From JBHIET01 sp046760785 (lineage in GTDB: Bacteria > Chloroflexota > Anaerolineae > B4-G1), in NCBI GenBank assembly GCA_046760785.1, contig JBHIET010000058.1, forward strand, positions 1-21,918: a stretch of DNA of 21,918 nucleotides. The letters are read 5' to 3'. Shown here one piece after another: positions 6,792 through 14,548 of this stretch (position 1 is its first letter; the number at the start of each line of letters is the position of its first letter). Under the pieces are notes generated by a model. It did not search any database. It had not been told where the DNA came from and was given only the letters and a program-made list of their open reading frames with translations. The translations under genes and the position numbers were made by a program.

Positions 6792-7601
6792 CTACTCCAG
6801 CAGCGCCAGGATCTCGGAAGCGATCTCCTCAATGGGCTTATCAGTCACGTCAACAACGGGCCAGCCAGGCTGGCTGCGAAAGATACTCAGCGCGTATTCC
6901 ACCTCACGACGCACGAAGTCAGGATCGGCGTACTCGCCCGTAGCCTCGTTCAAGAGCTCGTGCCGCACGCGCCGCAACTCTGCCAGTCGCACAGGGTCAA
7001 TCGTGAGACCAAAGACCCGACCGGGGGGTAGCTCGAACAGGGCCGGCGGCGGTTTCGTTCTCAACACGATAGGCACATTAGCCACAAACCAGCCCTTGAA
7101 AGATAAGTAGACGCTGAGCGGAGTCTTGAAGGTGCGCGAGACACCCACCAGCACAATCTCCGCCTGTGGAAGTTCGTAAACGCGCCGGCCATCGTCGTGG
7201 CGCAGCGCAAACTCCATCGTCTCGATGCGCCGGAAGTACTCCTCGTTCAACTGGCGGAAGAGACCCGGCTTCTCGGCCGGCGAGGCGGCCAACTGCTGAG
7301 AGAGCCGCGCCAACAGCGGCCCCATCAGATCAATCGTCTCGACGTTGTGCAGCCGGCCCGTGCGCAACATCACCCCACGCAGGTTATCTGAGACCAGCGT
7401 GTGCACGATGAAGCCGCCAAGCTGAGCAACCTCTTGCACTATCTGGCGCACGCGCCCCTCGGTACGCACCAACGGCCGACGCTCGATCTCCACCTCCACG
7501 CCTGAAAACTGCGTCAGAGCTGCACTCAACGCCCGCTCTGCTGTCCCGCCCGTGCCATCGGACACCACAAAGATGCGGTACATCATCTCCTCGCGTTTCA
7601 C
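6792..7601 (-). CDS. Pyruvate,phosphate dikinase / PEP synthase regulatory protein (DUF299 kinase-pyrophosphorylase)
   Basis: This family is bifunctional: an ADP-dependent kinase switches off pyruvate,phosphate dikinase (or PEP synthase) by phosphorylating a threonine, and a phosphate-dependent pyrophosphorylase reverses it. The product starts MYRIFVVSDGTGGTAE, the signature N-terminus, carries a P-loop-like GVSRTFKTPLSVYL (family consensus GVSRTSKTP) and ends PVVDVTDKPIEEIASEILAL, all typical. Length (269, or 263 from ATG 7583) is normal. GTG 7601 lies only about 8 bases from the predicted transcription start; the ATG pair at 7586/7583 overlaps or follows GAGGAG too closely, so the start is uncertain. 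It is divergent from the propeller gene and shares its promoter region. Its enzyme target is not in the window. Confidence 0.93.
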   Translation of the reverse strand: MKREEMMYRIFVVSDGTGGTAERALSAALTQFSGVEVEIERRPLVRTEGRVRQIVQEVAQLGGFIVHTLVSDNLRGVMLRTGRLHNVETIDLMGPLLARLSQQLAASPAEKPGLFRQLNEEYFRRIETMEFALRHDDGRRVYELPQAEIVLVGVSRTFKTPLSVYLSFKGWFVANVPIVLRTKPPPALFELPPGRVFGLTIDPVRLAELRRVRHELLNEATGEYADPDFVRREVEYALSIFRSQPGWPVVDVTDKPIEEIASEILALLE

Positions 7602-7615
7602 GCTTCATTAACACA

Positions 7616-7644
7616 AGTATAGCCCATCGCGGCGGGCTTGACAA
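7616..7644 (-). promoter_or_regulatory. Promoter of the PPDK regulatory protein gene
   Basis: On the minus strand TTGTCA (7644-7639) is followed after 17 bases by TATACT (7621-7616). Transcription would begin near 7609, about 8 bases before the GTG. Its -35 box lies on the same palindrome (cttgacaag / cttgtcaag) as that of the divergent promoter. Confidence 0.7.
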
Positions 7645-7665
7645 GCACTCCAGGAGACGTATACT
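7638..7665 (+). promoter_or_regulatory. Promoter of the propeller/NTPase pair
   Basis: TTGACA (7638-7643), 16 bases, TATACT (7660-7665). Transcription would begin near 7672-7675, at or within 3 bases of the ATG at 7675. No Shine-Dalgarno stands at the correct distance, so the transcript is probably leaderless. Confidence 0.7.
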
Positions 7666-7674
7666 TGGCTCAGT

Positions 7675-9648
7675 ATGGCCGATGAACTGCAGGACACAGC
7701 GCAACCAGAGGAACCTAATGAACTTGAGACCGGGGCACCGGAAGAAGCAGAGGCGTTGGAGAAGCGCTGGGTGCGTCTGCGTAAACCCTTCCGGCGATTT
7801 AGGACTCTCATCGTCCGACTCTGGGGCCGCGTCACTCTCGCACTCGCCTGGCTGCGCAAGCCGGACGAAGTCGGGCAGCCCATCACACTGCAGCCGCGCG
7901 GTGTGCGGTTGCTCGTCCTGCTGATCCTGGGCAACTTGGTCATCCTGACCCTGCTGACCGCTGCGCTGTACCGGGCATCCACGATGCCAGTCGTCGTGGA
8001 ACCAATACACCTGACCGTCACCGCCGCAAATCCCGGCCCCTCCCCCACTTCTGGCCCTTCCCCCACCCCGTTTGGCAGTGGCGGAGCCATCGCCTTCACC
8101 CTGCGGCGCAACGGCAACGCCGACATCTACGCCCTCAACCAGACCGACCGGCAACTGGTACGGCTGACCTATGACTCGGCTGAGGACCGCGACCCGGCCT
8201 GGTCCCCCGACGGCAACTACATCGCCTTCGCCTCGAACCGCGCCCACAACTGGGACATCTACCTGCTGGACTTGCTCAGTGGCAATTGGATTCGCCTGAC
8301 CCACGACCCCGGTTTCGACGCCAATCCCAGTTGGTCGCCCGATGGCCGCTGGATCGCCTTCGAATCCTACCGCTACGGCAACCTCGACGTCTACATAATG
8401 AGCACCACCGGAGGGCAAGTGCGGCGCATCACCACCGACCGCGCACCTGACTATGGGCCGGCCTGGTCGCCCGACAGCCGTGCCATCGCCTTCACCTCTT
8501 TCCGCGACGGCAACAAAGACATCTACCTTCATCTCCTCGACGAACCAGGGAAGACCATCAACGTCACCAACAGCCCTGACCTGGACGAAGATGACCCAGC
8601 CTGGTCACCCAACGGCGCTCAACTGGCCTACGTCAGCGGGCCGCGTGGCAACCCCTACATCCAGGTCACGACCTTCGATTGGGACACGATGGCGGCCGAT
8701 CAGGTACAGACCGAGCTTTTCGGCGCTGGCATTTCCCCCGCCTGGGCCCCCGACGGGCAGAGCCTCATCTACGCTTACGAACGGGGGCAGCGCAGCCACC
8801 TGATTGCGGCCAGCATGACGGGATGGGCGCTGTTCCACGAAGTCTACAGCACCGACGAACCGCTGGACGACCTGGCGTGGACGAGCCTGGCGCTTTCCCC
8901 CCGCATCGTGGTCCGTGCCCAGGCCGATGCGCCAGCCGAGGAATCCTCCTTCTACGTGGAACTGGTGCAGCCGACCGCGGCTGCCGGTCCGCCTTACAAA
9001 CTCGTCCCGCTCCCTAACGTCGGTAGCAAAGAGGACAAAAACGGGGAAGCACTTCTCTCCGACCGGGTGAACGAGAGCTTCAACGCGCTACGCCAGCGCG
9101 TGATTGAGGAGACAGGATGGGATTACCTGGCCAGCCTGGGCAGTTCGTGGCGGCCGATAACCTACACCCCGCCCTCGGGTCACTCGCGCAGAAGTTGGCA
9201 CGTCTGCGGCAGAGCGATCGGTTTGGACCAGAAACCCTACGAGGACGATGAACCACAAATTGAACTGGTACGGGAGGACGTGGGCAACGTCACCTACTGG
9301 CGCGTCTTCGTCCGCGCCGCCAGGCAGGATGGGAGCATGGGCGAGCCTCTGCGCGAAGCGGTGTGGGACCTGAACGCCCGCCAGGAGGACGGGCGCGCTA
9401 TGGTGGAAGGTGGTGCGCCTAAGGAGCGCATCCCATCCGGCTACTACGTGGACCTCACCACCCTGGCCAGCGACTATGGCTGGGAGCGAGTACCATCTCT
9501 GTGGCGCTGGCGCTACTTCTGGCCGGACATCCGCTGGTGGGAGTTCCAGAAGACCGATGACCTGACGTGGTGGGAGTGTATGCTGGAGATCTTCGACCCG
9601 GAGAAGATCGAGGCCGCCTTCGGGCCAATCCCAGAATACGAGGATTAA
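7675..9648 (+). CDS. Membrane-anchored TolB-like (PD40) beta-propeller protein
   Basis: The 657-residue product has an acidic then basic cytoplasmic N-terminus (1-75), one transmembrane helix (about 76-99, GVRLLVLLILGNLVILTLLT), a short Pro/Ser/Thr linker (GPSPTSGPSPTP) and a TolB-type propeller from about 137 to 410. The PD40 repeats are plain: DPAWSPDGNYIAFASNR, NPSWSPDGRWIAFESYR, GPAWSPDSRAIAFTSFR, DPAWSPNGAQLAYVSG and SPAWAPDGQSLIYAYER, each paired with D(I/V)Y-type strands. The last 230 residues form an unrecognised domain with a Trp-rich end (RWRYFWPDIRWWEF). Topology should place the propeller outside the cell. The gene is probably translated from a leaderless mRNA and is followed after 1 bp by the NTPase gene. 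A binding or sensor role is likely; the ligand is unknown. Confidence 0.85.
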   Translation: MADELQDTAQPEEPNELETGAPEEAEALEKRWVRLRKPFRRFRTLIVRLWGRVTLALAWLRKPDEVGQPITLQPRGVRLLVLLILGNLVILTLLTAALYRASTMPVVVEPIHLTVTAANPGPSPTSGPSPTPFGSGGAIAFTLRRNGNADIYALNQTDRQLVRLTYDSAEDRDPAWSPDGNYIAFASNRAHNWDIYLLDLLSGNWIRLTHDPGFDANPSWSPDGRWIAFESYRYGNLDVYIMSTTGGQVRRITTDRAPDYGPAWSPDSRAIAFTSFRDGNKDIYLHLLDEPGKTINVTNSPDLDEDDPAWSPNGAQLAYVSGPRGNPYIQVTTFDWDTMAADQVQTELFGAGISPAWAPDGQSLIYAYERGQRSHLIAASMTGWALFHEVYSTDEPLDDLAWTSLALSPRIVVRAQADAPAEESSFYVELVQPTAAAGPPYKLVPLPNVGSKEDKNGEALLSDRVNESFNALRQRVIEETGWDYLASLGSSWRPITYTPPSGHSRRSWHVCGRAIGLDQKPYEDDEPQIELVREDVGNVTYWRVFVRAARQDGSMGEPLREAVWDLNARQEDGRAMVEGGAPKERIPSGYYVDLTTLASDYGWERVPSLWRWRYFWPDIRWWEFQKTDDLTWWECMLEIFDPEKIEAAFGPIPEYED

Positions 9649-9649
9649 A

Positions 9650-10189
9650 ATGGCCGCGCGCATGATCCTTCTGACCGGTGAGCGTGGCGTAGGCAAGAGC
9701 ACCGTTTGCCGCAAGACGATCGCCCTGGTGCAGGCCAGGAGATACACTTGCGGCGGCCTCCTCACCCTGCATCGTTCCAACGGTGCCCTGGACGTGCTCG
9801 ACGTGCGCAGCGGCTATGTGCGCCGACTGACTCTCCAACTCGATGAGAGCCCGGCTGTAATCCAGGGCCGTTTCCGCTTCGATCCTGAAGCCCTGGTCTG
9901 GGGAAACAACACATTAACCCGTGCCACGCCGTGTCACTTGCTCGTGGTAGACGAACTGGGGCCACTGGAATTGGAACGAGAGCAAGGTTGGCTGCAAGCA
10001 TTTGACGTGCTACACGAATCCGACTTCACGCTGGCGCTTGTCGTCGTCCGCCCTGAACTGGTGGTACGGGCACAACTCAATTTGCCCGCCAGTGCGACGA
10101 CTGTCCTCAGCGTGACATCCGATAACCGGGATGGCCTGCCTGCTGTACTCCTGGAGATGCTGGAGAGAGAACTCACATCCACACCGTGA
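9650..10189 (+). CDS. THEP1-like P-loop NTPase (DUF265 / NTPase_1 family)
   Basis: The 179-residue protein opens with a Walker A motif, LLTGERGVGKST (7-18), and has a Walker B-like LLVVDELGPLELE (97-109), the pairing and spacing seen in THEP1-type nucleoside-triphosphatases (COG1618). The segment CGGLLTLHR after the P-loop also fits that family. Known members hydrolyse NTPs in vitro; their cell role is unclear. The ATG lies 1 bp after the propeller gene's TAA, so the two are translationally coupled and are likely partners, which is unusual for THEP1. The gene is convergent with sufU, with 18 bp between them and no clear terminator. Confidence 0.8.
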   Translation: MAARMILLTGERGVGKSTVCRKTIALVQARRYTCGGLLTLHRSNGALDVLDVRSGYVRRLTLQLDESPAVIQGRFRFDPEALVWGNNTLTRATPCHLLVVDELGPLELEREQGWLQAFDVLHESDFTLALVVVRPELVVRAQLNLPASATTVLSVTSDNRDGLPAVLLEMLERELTSTP

Positions 10190-10207
10190 GCGCGAGCACT
10201 CAGAGGA

Positions 10208-10585
10208 CTAGGTCTCCTCCTCCAGACGAGCCAGTCCCGCGTGCAGCACCCGTAGTGGCAGTAGCCCGCAGTTAGCCCGTGCCGGCCCCAGCGTGATGCC
10301 CAGCATCCTGAACATATCCTCGTCCTGCAGCGCCTTCAACTCCTCCACAGTCTTGCCCAGGATCTCCTCGGTAAACATAGAGGCCGATGCCATGCTGATC
10401 ACACAGCCTTCACCGTCGAACCGCACCTCACCCACCCGTCCATCTTTCAGCCGGATGTCGAGCCGCACCACATCGCCACAGACCGGATTATCCCACTCGC
10501 AAGAGATATCCGGGTCCTCTAACGTCCCCTGGTTGCGGGGGTGGCCATAATGATCAAGTATGTGCTCACGGTACAAGTTCTCCAC
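10208..10585 (-). CDS. sufU: SufU/NifU-like iron-sulfur cluster assembly scaffold
   Basis: SufU-type proteins accept sulfur from SufS (as zinc-dependent sulfurtransferase or scaffold) in Fe-S cluster assembly. The 125-residue protein starts at a GTG (VENLYREHILDHYGHPRNQG) with a very strong AGGAGGT in front, which decides the start although the frame stays open into sufS. The conserved ligands are in place: Cys36 and Asp38 in NPVCGD, Cys61 in GEGCVISMASASM, and Cys106 in ARANCGLLPLRVLHAGL. It lies 55 bp after the sufS stop, separated by a strong hairpin. The last Cys motif is of the LLPLRVL kind rather than the LAWHAL kind of Bacillus. Confidence 0.92.
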   Translation of the reverse strand: MENLYREHILDHYGHPRNQGTLEDPDISCEWDNPVCGDVVRLDIRLKDGRVGEVRFDGEGCVISMASASMFTEEILGKTVEELKALQDEDMFRMLGITLGPARANCGLLPLRVLHAGLARLEEET

Positions 10586-10602
10586 GTGACCTCCTACTGC
10601 CA

Positions 10603-10637
10603 GAAGCCGGGTTTTTTCGGAAAAAACCCCCGGCTTC
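10603..10637 (-). other. Intercistronic stem-loop between sufS and sufU
   Basis: An inverted repeat pairs gaagccgggttttttc (10603-10618) with gaaaaaacccccggcttc (10620-10637), with a 2-base bulge and a very short loop. On the transcribed strand it lies after the sufS stop and just before the sufU ribosome site. No U tract follows, so it is more likely a processing, stability or attenuation element, or a dispersed repeat, than a full terminator. Confidence 0.65.
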
Positions 10638-10640
10638 GTT

Positions 10641-11876
10641 CTACCCAAACAAACCCTGTGCTTTCTGAACTCCCTCCACCAACCGATCCACTTCCTCACG
10701 GGTGTTGTAGAGATAGAAGCTGGCCCGCGCCGTGGCCCCCAGCCCCAACCGCTCGTGGAGCGGCTGAGCGCAGTGATGACCGGCGCGGATGGCGATGCCC
10801 TCCCAATCGAGCACCTGGGCCACGTCGTGGGGGTGAATGGATGCGATGGTGAAGGCGACCACACCACTCCGCTCCCCGGCTGGGGGCCCGATCACACGTA
10901 CGCCTGGTGCCTCTTCCAACCGCTCCAGAGTGTAGGCCGCCAACTCCTGTTCGTGCGCCCACACCGCCTCCATCCCCACCCCTCTCAAGTAATCCACCGC
11001 CGCGCCCAGCCCCACCGCCTCGGCGATGGCTGGAGTGCCAGCCTCGAACTTCCATGGTAGATCAGCCCAGCTCGCCTCCGACCACCCCACCCGTCTGATC
11101 ATCCCGCCGCCGGTGAGGAAAGGCGGCATCTCCTCCAGCAATTCCGGGCGGCCATACAGCACACCGACGCCCGACGGCCCGCACATCTTGTGGCCAGAAA
11201 AGGCCAGAAAGTCGCAATCTAACGATTCGACGTCCACTGGCATATGAGGCACACTCTGTGCCGCATCCACCAGCACCCGTGCACCCACCGCGTGCGCCCT
11301 GGCGACGACTTCCTGCACCGGGTTCACTGTGCCCAGCACGTTGGAGATGTGTGTGAAAGCAACCAATTTGACCTGGCCATGCAGCAGCCGGTCGAGGGAT
11401 TCCAGGTCGAGACATCCCTCGTTGGTCACGGAGACGTGAGTCAGCTCAGCCCCGACTTCCTGCGCGAGCACCTGCCACGGTAACAGGTTGCTGTGGTGCT
11501 CCATCTCGGTGACGACGATGCGGTCGCCCGGCCCCACGTTGGCCCGACCCCAGGCATAGGCCACCAGGTTGATTGCCTCCGTCGCGTTGCGGGTGAAGAT
11601 CACGCCACAACGGGCCGGCGCATTGATAAACGTAGCGAGCTTGTCCCGCGCTTCCTCGTAGGCGGTCGTCGCCTCTTCGCTCAGCGTGTGCACACCCCGG
11701 TGGATATTGGCATAGTGAGCGCGGTTGAACTCACCCCAAGCTTCGAGCACTACCTGCGGCTTCTGCGTTGAGGCGGCGTTATCAAGATAGACCAGCGGTT
11801 TACCATGCACCTCCCGCGCCAAGATGGGAAAATCGGCCCGAAGGGCAACCGGATCAAGCATCTCCTTGGTACTCAC
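10641..11876 (-). CDS. sufS: Cysteine desulfurase SufS
   Basis: SufS is a PLP enzyme that removes sulfur from cysteine as a persulfide and hands it to SufU. The 411-residue protein has the family's N-terminus (YLDNAASTQKPQVVLEA), the PLP-contacting TEMEHHSNLLPW, the PLP lysine Lys230 in AFSGHKMCGPSG and the catalytic Cys369 in RAGHHCAQPLHERLG, which marks the group II (SufS/CsdA) type. The GTG start at 11876 is supported by GGGAGGTG a few bases upstream. It is followed by sufU. No sufB, sufC or sufD is seen in the window. A promoter at 12035-12008 and a possible leader ORF precede it. Confidence 0.95.
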   Translation of the reverse strand: MSTKEMLDPVALRADFPILAREVHGKPLVYLDNAASTQKPQVVLEAWGEFNRAHYANIHRGVHTLSEEATTAYEEARDKLATFINAPARCGVIFTRNATEAINLVAYAWGRANVGPGDRIVVTEMEHHSNLLPWQVLAQEVGAELTHVSVTNEGCLDLESLDRLLHGQVKLVAFTHISNVLGTVNPVQEVVARAHAVGARVLVDAAQSVPHMPVDVESLDCDFLAFSGHKMCGPSGVGVLYGRPELLEEMPPFLTGGGMIRRVGWSEASWADLPWKFEAGTPAIAEAVGLGAAVDYLRGVGMEAVWAHEQELAAYTLERLEEAPGVRVIGPPAGERSGVVAFTIASIHPHDVAQVLDWEGIAIRAGHHCAQPLHERLGLGATARASFYLYNTREEVDRLVEGVQKAQGLFG

Positions 11877-11985
11877 ACTTCACCTCCCGCTTGAAGCCCT
11901 CACCAAAGGCCGAGATACACCACCACCCAGCCAAGTGGGTGACGGCTCCCCTGACCATCGCCGGGGGCTTCTGGATAGCTGCCAT
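11854..11985 (-). CDS. Possible leader peptide upstream of and overlapping sufS
   Basis: From ATG 11985 there is a 43-residue frame (MAAIQKPPAMVRGAVTHLAG, ending KREVKCEYQGDA) that overlaps the first 23 bases of sufS in another frame. GGAGGG stands 3 bases before the ATG, and the promoter lies just upstream with a predicted start about 16 bases before it. The overlap would allow translational coupling with sufS. The same frame is open back to 12258, upstream of the promoter, but that extension shows no gene-like content. It may be fortuitous; no family recognised. Confidence 0.3.
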   Translation of the reverse strand: MAAIQKPPAMVRGAVTHLAGWWCISAFGEGFKREVKCEYQGDA

Positions 11986-12007
11986 CCTCCCTCCGTGCAG
12001 CAGCAGG

Positions 12008-12035
12008 AGTATATCACGATCGGAAACGAAGGCAA
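12008..12035 (-). promoter_or_regulatory. Promoter of the sufS-sufU operon
   Basis: On the minus strand TTGCCT (12035-12030), 16 bases, TATACT (12013-12008). Transcription would start near 12001. The stretch 12036-12265, between this promoter and the groEL terminator, shows nothing else I can support. Confidence 0.6.
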
Positions 12036-12265
12036 GGGCATGATGAGGTTGAAACCATCCGGGAGGTCCGACGTGGTGTCTTCCTGAGATGGGGACAAGC
12101 GTAGTAGGCATGGGGCTGATCAAAGGTGTGGAGAGCAATATGGTCCTCACCACTCCCTTCTGTCCTCTGGCGAAAGTGAAGATCACCCTGGGAACGGAGC
12201 CCTGGAAGTCCTCGATGATGAACCAGCAAGGGACAGCCTGAGGCCGCTGTATCGTCACAATTTCC

Positions 12266-12310
12266 GGAAGTTTAATAAAGGGGCCCCCCCACCACAGTGA
12301 GGGGCCTCTT
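12266..12310 (-). terminator. Rho-independent terminator of groESL
   Basis: On the minus strand GAGGCCCCTCAC pairs with GTGGGGGGGCCCC (one or two unpaired G), with a short loop, and is followed by CTTTATTAAACTT. It lies about 30 bp after the groEL stop codon. Confidence 0.7.
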
Positions 12311-12341
12311 GCATCCTCGTCTGTAGATCAACCGCGCCAGT

Positions 12342-13973
12342 CTAGTACTCTGGCATCGGCGGTGTCGCGGGTACCTTTTCCTCCTCCGGAATGTCGGTGA
12401 TCAGCGCCTCGGTGGAGAGAATCATGGCCGCGATGGAGGCGGCGTTAGAGAGCGCACCCTTGGTCACCTTGGCCGGGTCAATGATGCCCGTTTCCACCAT
12501 ATCCATAAAGTCGCTCTGGAGCACGTCGTAGCCGATGCGGTCGTTCTTCTTTTCCTTCTGGGTTCGTCGCACGGTGTCGAGAATCACCGCGCCGTCTTGC
12601 CCTGCGTTCTCGGCGATCTTACGCATGGGCATCTCCAGTGCCGTGCGCAGGATATTGACGCCGGTCTGCTCGTCAGGGTAGTCCATCTTGACTTTGTCGA
12701 GCGTAGAGATGGCGTTGATCAGCGCCACGCCGCCGCCGGGTACGATCCCCTCCTCGACCGCCGCGCGGGTGGCCGATAGTGCATCCTCGACGCGGTGCTT
12801 CTTCTCCTTCAACTCGGTCTCGGTGGCCGCACCGACGCGGATGATGGCGACGCCGCCGGCCAACTTCGCCAACCGCTCCTGCAATTTCTCCCGATCGTAG
12901 TCAGAGGTGGACTTCTCAATCTCAACCTTGATCTGCTCCATACGACCCTTGATCTCCGAGTTGTCGCCGTGACCTCCGACGATGGTCGTGTCATCCTTGC
13001 TGGCGACGACCTTATCGGCCCGGCCCAGATCTTCGATGGTGGCGCTGTCCAGCTTGCGGCCTTCTTCCTCGGTGATCACGTGCCCGCCAGTGAGGACGGC
13101 GATGTCGCGCAGCATGGCCTTGCGGCGGTCGCCAAAACCGGGGGCCTTCACCGCCAGGCAATTCAGCATGCCGCGCAGCTTGTTCAGCACCAGCGTCGCC
13201 AACGCCTCGCCGTCAATGTCCTCAGCGACGACGACCAGATTGCGCGCACCTCTCTGCACCAGTTTCTCCAGAACAGGCACCAGGTCCTGCGCAGCCGAAA
13301 TCTTCTTGTCGTGGATCAGAATGTAGGGCTCTTCGATGACCGACTCCATCGCCTCGGGATTGGTGATGAAGTAGGGAGAGATGTAGCCCCGATCGAACTG
13401 CATACCCTCTACGTACTCGGTCTCGAACTCCAGACCCTTGCTCTCCTCGACGGTGATGACGCCGTCCTTGCCGACTTTGTCCATCACTTCAGCGATCAGC
13501 TCGCCAATCTCTCTATCCTGCGCGGAGATAGCCGCCACGTTGGCGATTTCCTCCTTGCTGGTCAGCTCAATCGCTTCGTCGGCGATAGCCCCGACCACAG
13601 CATCTGCACCAGCCAGGATGCCGCGCTTGAGCAGCATTGAATTGGCGCCAGCAGCTACGTTCTTCATACCCTCAGTGATAATGGTGTGAGCCAGCAAAGT
13701 GGCGGTGGTGGTCCCATCACCGGCGATATCGTTGGTCTTGGTCGCCGCTTCCTTTAGCAATTGCGCCCCCATATTCTCGTAGGGGTCTTCCAGTTCAATC
13801 TCCTTGGCCACCGTCACACCGTCGTGGGTAATGGTTGGAGCACCCCACTTCTTGTCGAGCGCTACGTTGCGCCCCTTGGGACCCAGCGTGGTGACAACTG
13901 CGGTCGCTAGGGTGTCAATCCCGCGCTTGAGTGAACGACGGGCTTCTTCGCTAAAGACCAGTTGCTTTGCCAT
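12342..13973 (-). CDS. groEL: Chaperonin GroEL (Hsp60)
   Basis: GroEL forms the double-ring ATP-driven folding chamber in the cytoplasm with GroES as lid. The 543-residue product is a textbook type I chaperonin: TTLGPKGRNVALDKK near the N-terminus, ATP-site GDGTTTATLLA (about 86-96), the apical domain with FDRGYISPYFI, and AAVEEGIVPGGGVALI near residue 410. The C-terminus ends EEKVPATPPMPEY instead of the Gly-Gly-Met tail of many GroELs. It lies 39 bp after groES and is transcribed with it under CIRCE control. The window's only groEL; other copies elsewhere cannot be excluded. Confidence 0.98.
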   Translation of the reverse strand: MAKQLVFSEEARRSLKRGIDTLATAVVTTLGPKGRNVALDKKWGAPTITHDGVTVAKEIELEDPYENMGAQLLKEAATKTNDIAGDGTTTATLLAHTIITEGMKNVAAGANSMLLKRGILAGADAVVGAIADEAIELTSKEEIANVAAISAQDREIGELIAEVMDKVGKDGVITVEESKGLEFETEYVEGMQFDRGYISPYFITNPEAMESVIEEPYILIHDKKISAAQDLVPVLEKLVQRGARNLVVVAEDIDGEALATLVLNKLRGMLNCLAVKAPGFGDRRKAMLRDIAVLTGGHVITEEEGRKLDSATIEDLGRADKVVASKDDTTIVGGHGDNSEIKGRMEQIKVEIEKSTSDYDREKLQERLAKLAGGVAIIRVGAATETELKEKKHRVEDALSATRAAVEEGIVPGGGVALINAISTLDKVKMDYPDEQTGVNILRTALEMPMRKIAENAGQDGAVILDTVRRTQKEKKNDRIGYDVLQSDFMDMVETGIIDPAKVTKGALSNAASIAAMILSTEALITDIPEEEKVPATPPMPEY

Positions 13974-14012
13974 TTTCTTATTTCTCCCTATTAAGATTGG
14001 ATTGTTTCTATA

Positions 14013-14315
14013 CTACTCTAGGATGGCCAGGATATCGCTCTCTTTCAAGAAAAGAATCTCTTTGCCATCCTTCGTCTTGAACGACGTGCCAGCGTACTTG
14101 GCGTACACGATCGTGTCCCCGACATTGACCTCTATCGGGATACGCTTGCCGTCCTCGTCAAGACGACCCGGCCCCGCCGCCAGCACCTTGCCCTGCTGGG
14201 GCTTCTCTTTGGCAGTATCGGGCAGCACCAACTGGCCACCGGCGAAGGTCTCTACCTCCTTTTCCAGCGGCTCAACAACCACCCGATCACCCAACGGTTT
14301 GATGTTCAATGCCAT
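14013..14315 (-). CDS. groES: Co-chaperonin GroES (Hsp10)
   Basis: The 100-residue protein begins MALNIKPLGDRVVVEPLEKE and has the mobile-loop region ETFAGGQLVLPDTAKEKPQQ, followed by GKVLAAGPGR and the closing KESDILAILE, all standard for GroES, which caps GroEL. The start at 14315 is chosen over an upstream in-frame ATG at 14351 because GAGGAGGT lies just before it and it yields the normal family N-terminus; the longer start would fall inside the regulatory leader. It is first in the groES-groEL operon. Confidence 0.97.
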   Translation of the reverse strand: MALNIKPLGDRVVVEPLEKEVETFAGGQLVLPDTAKEKPQQGKVLAAGPGRLDEDGKRIPIEVNVGDTIVYAKYAGTSFKTKDGKEILFLKESDILAILE

Positions 14316-14354
14316 CTTGCTACCTCCTCGAAATCTGTTTTTGGTTGTCATACA

Positions 14355-14381
14355 TTAGCACTCGAAGTATGAGAGTGCTAA
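14355..14381 (-). promoter_or_regulatory. CIRCE operator (HrcA binding site)
   Basis: A perfect CIRCE inverted repeat, TTAGCACTC-N9-GAGTGCTAA, lies just downstream of the predicted start of groESL transcription. In many bacteria HrcA binds it and releases on heat shock. No hrcA is in the window. Confidence 0.95.
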
Positions 14382-14391
14382 CACGAACCAT

Positions 14392-14420
14392 ATCATACCA
14401 CAAATCTGGTGCGATGTCAA
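14392..14420 (-). promoter_or_regulatory. Sigma-70-type promoter of groESL
   Basis: On the minus strand TTGACA (14420-14415), 17 bases, TATGAT (14397-14392). Transcription starts near 14385, so CIRCE covers the first transcribed bases. Confidence 0.9.
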
Positions 14421-14477
14421 GAACCTGTTGATATCTCTTCTCGAAATGCAAGGGTGAACCCTGGCGGTCGCTCTGGT

Positions 14478-14548
14478 GGGCAGGCTTCGTCCCGAGGCTC
14501 AGCCCGAGGGGCTCAGTCCGAAGGGTGCAAGACCTGCCCCTACACAGA
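14478..14548. repeat. Dispersed palindromic repeat cluster upstream of groESL
   Basis: Outer arms gtgggcaggctt and aagacctgcccctac are inverted copies of each other. The inside holds two CTGAGCC/GGGCTCAG-type units (gaggctcagcccgag, ggggctcagtccgaaggg). The gcctgcccctaca-type end matches the repeats inside the RAYT gene and the inner units match the copy inside mutS. Confidence 0.6.

Noticed and set aside
7384..8532. 382-codon open frame on the minus strand opposite the propeller gene
   Set aside because: It overlaps the PPDK-regulator start and promoter region and mirrors the PD40 repeats; no ribosome site or domain.
10586..10867. Upstream extension of the sufU frame into sufS
   Set aside because: The strong AGGAGGT before GTG 10585 and the family N-terminus fix the start; the upstream residues are sufS read out of frame.
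11986..12258. 134-codon minus-strand ORF upstream of sufS
   Set aside because: Only its last 43 codons lie after the predicted promoter; the rest has no ribosome site and no gene-like content.
12795..13640. 281-codon open frame on the plus strand opposite groEL
   Set aside because: Antisense shadow of a certain gene, with unlikely composition.
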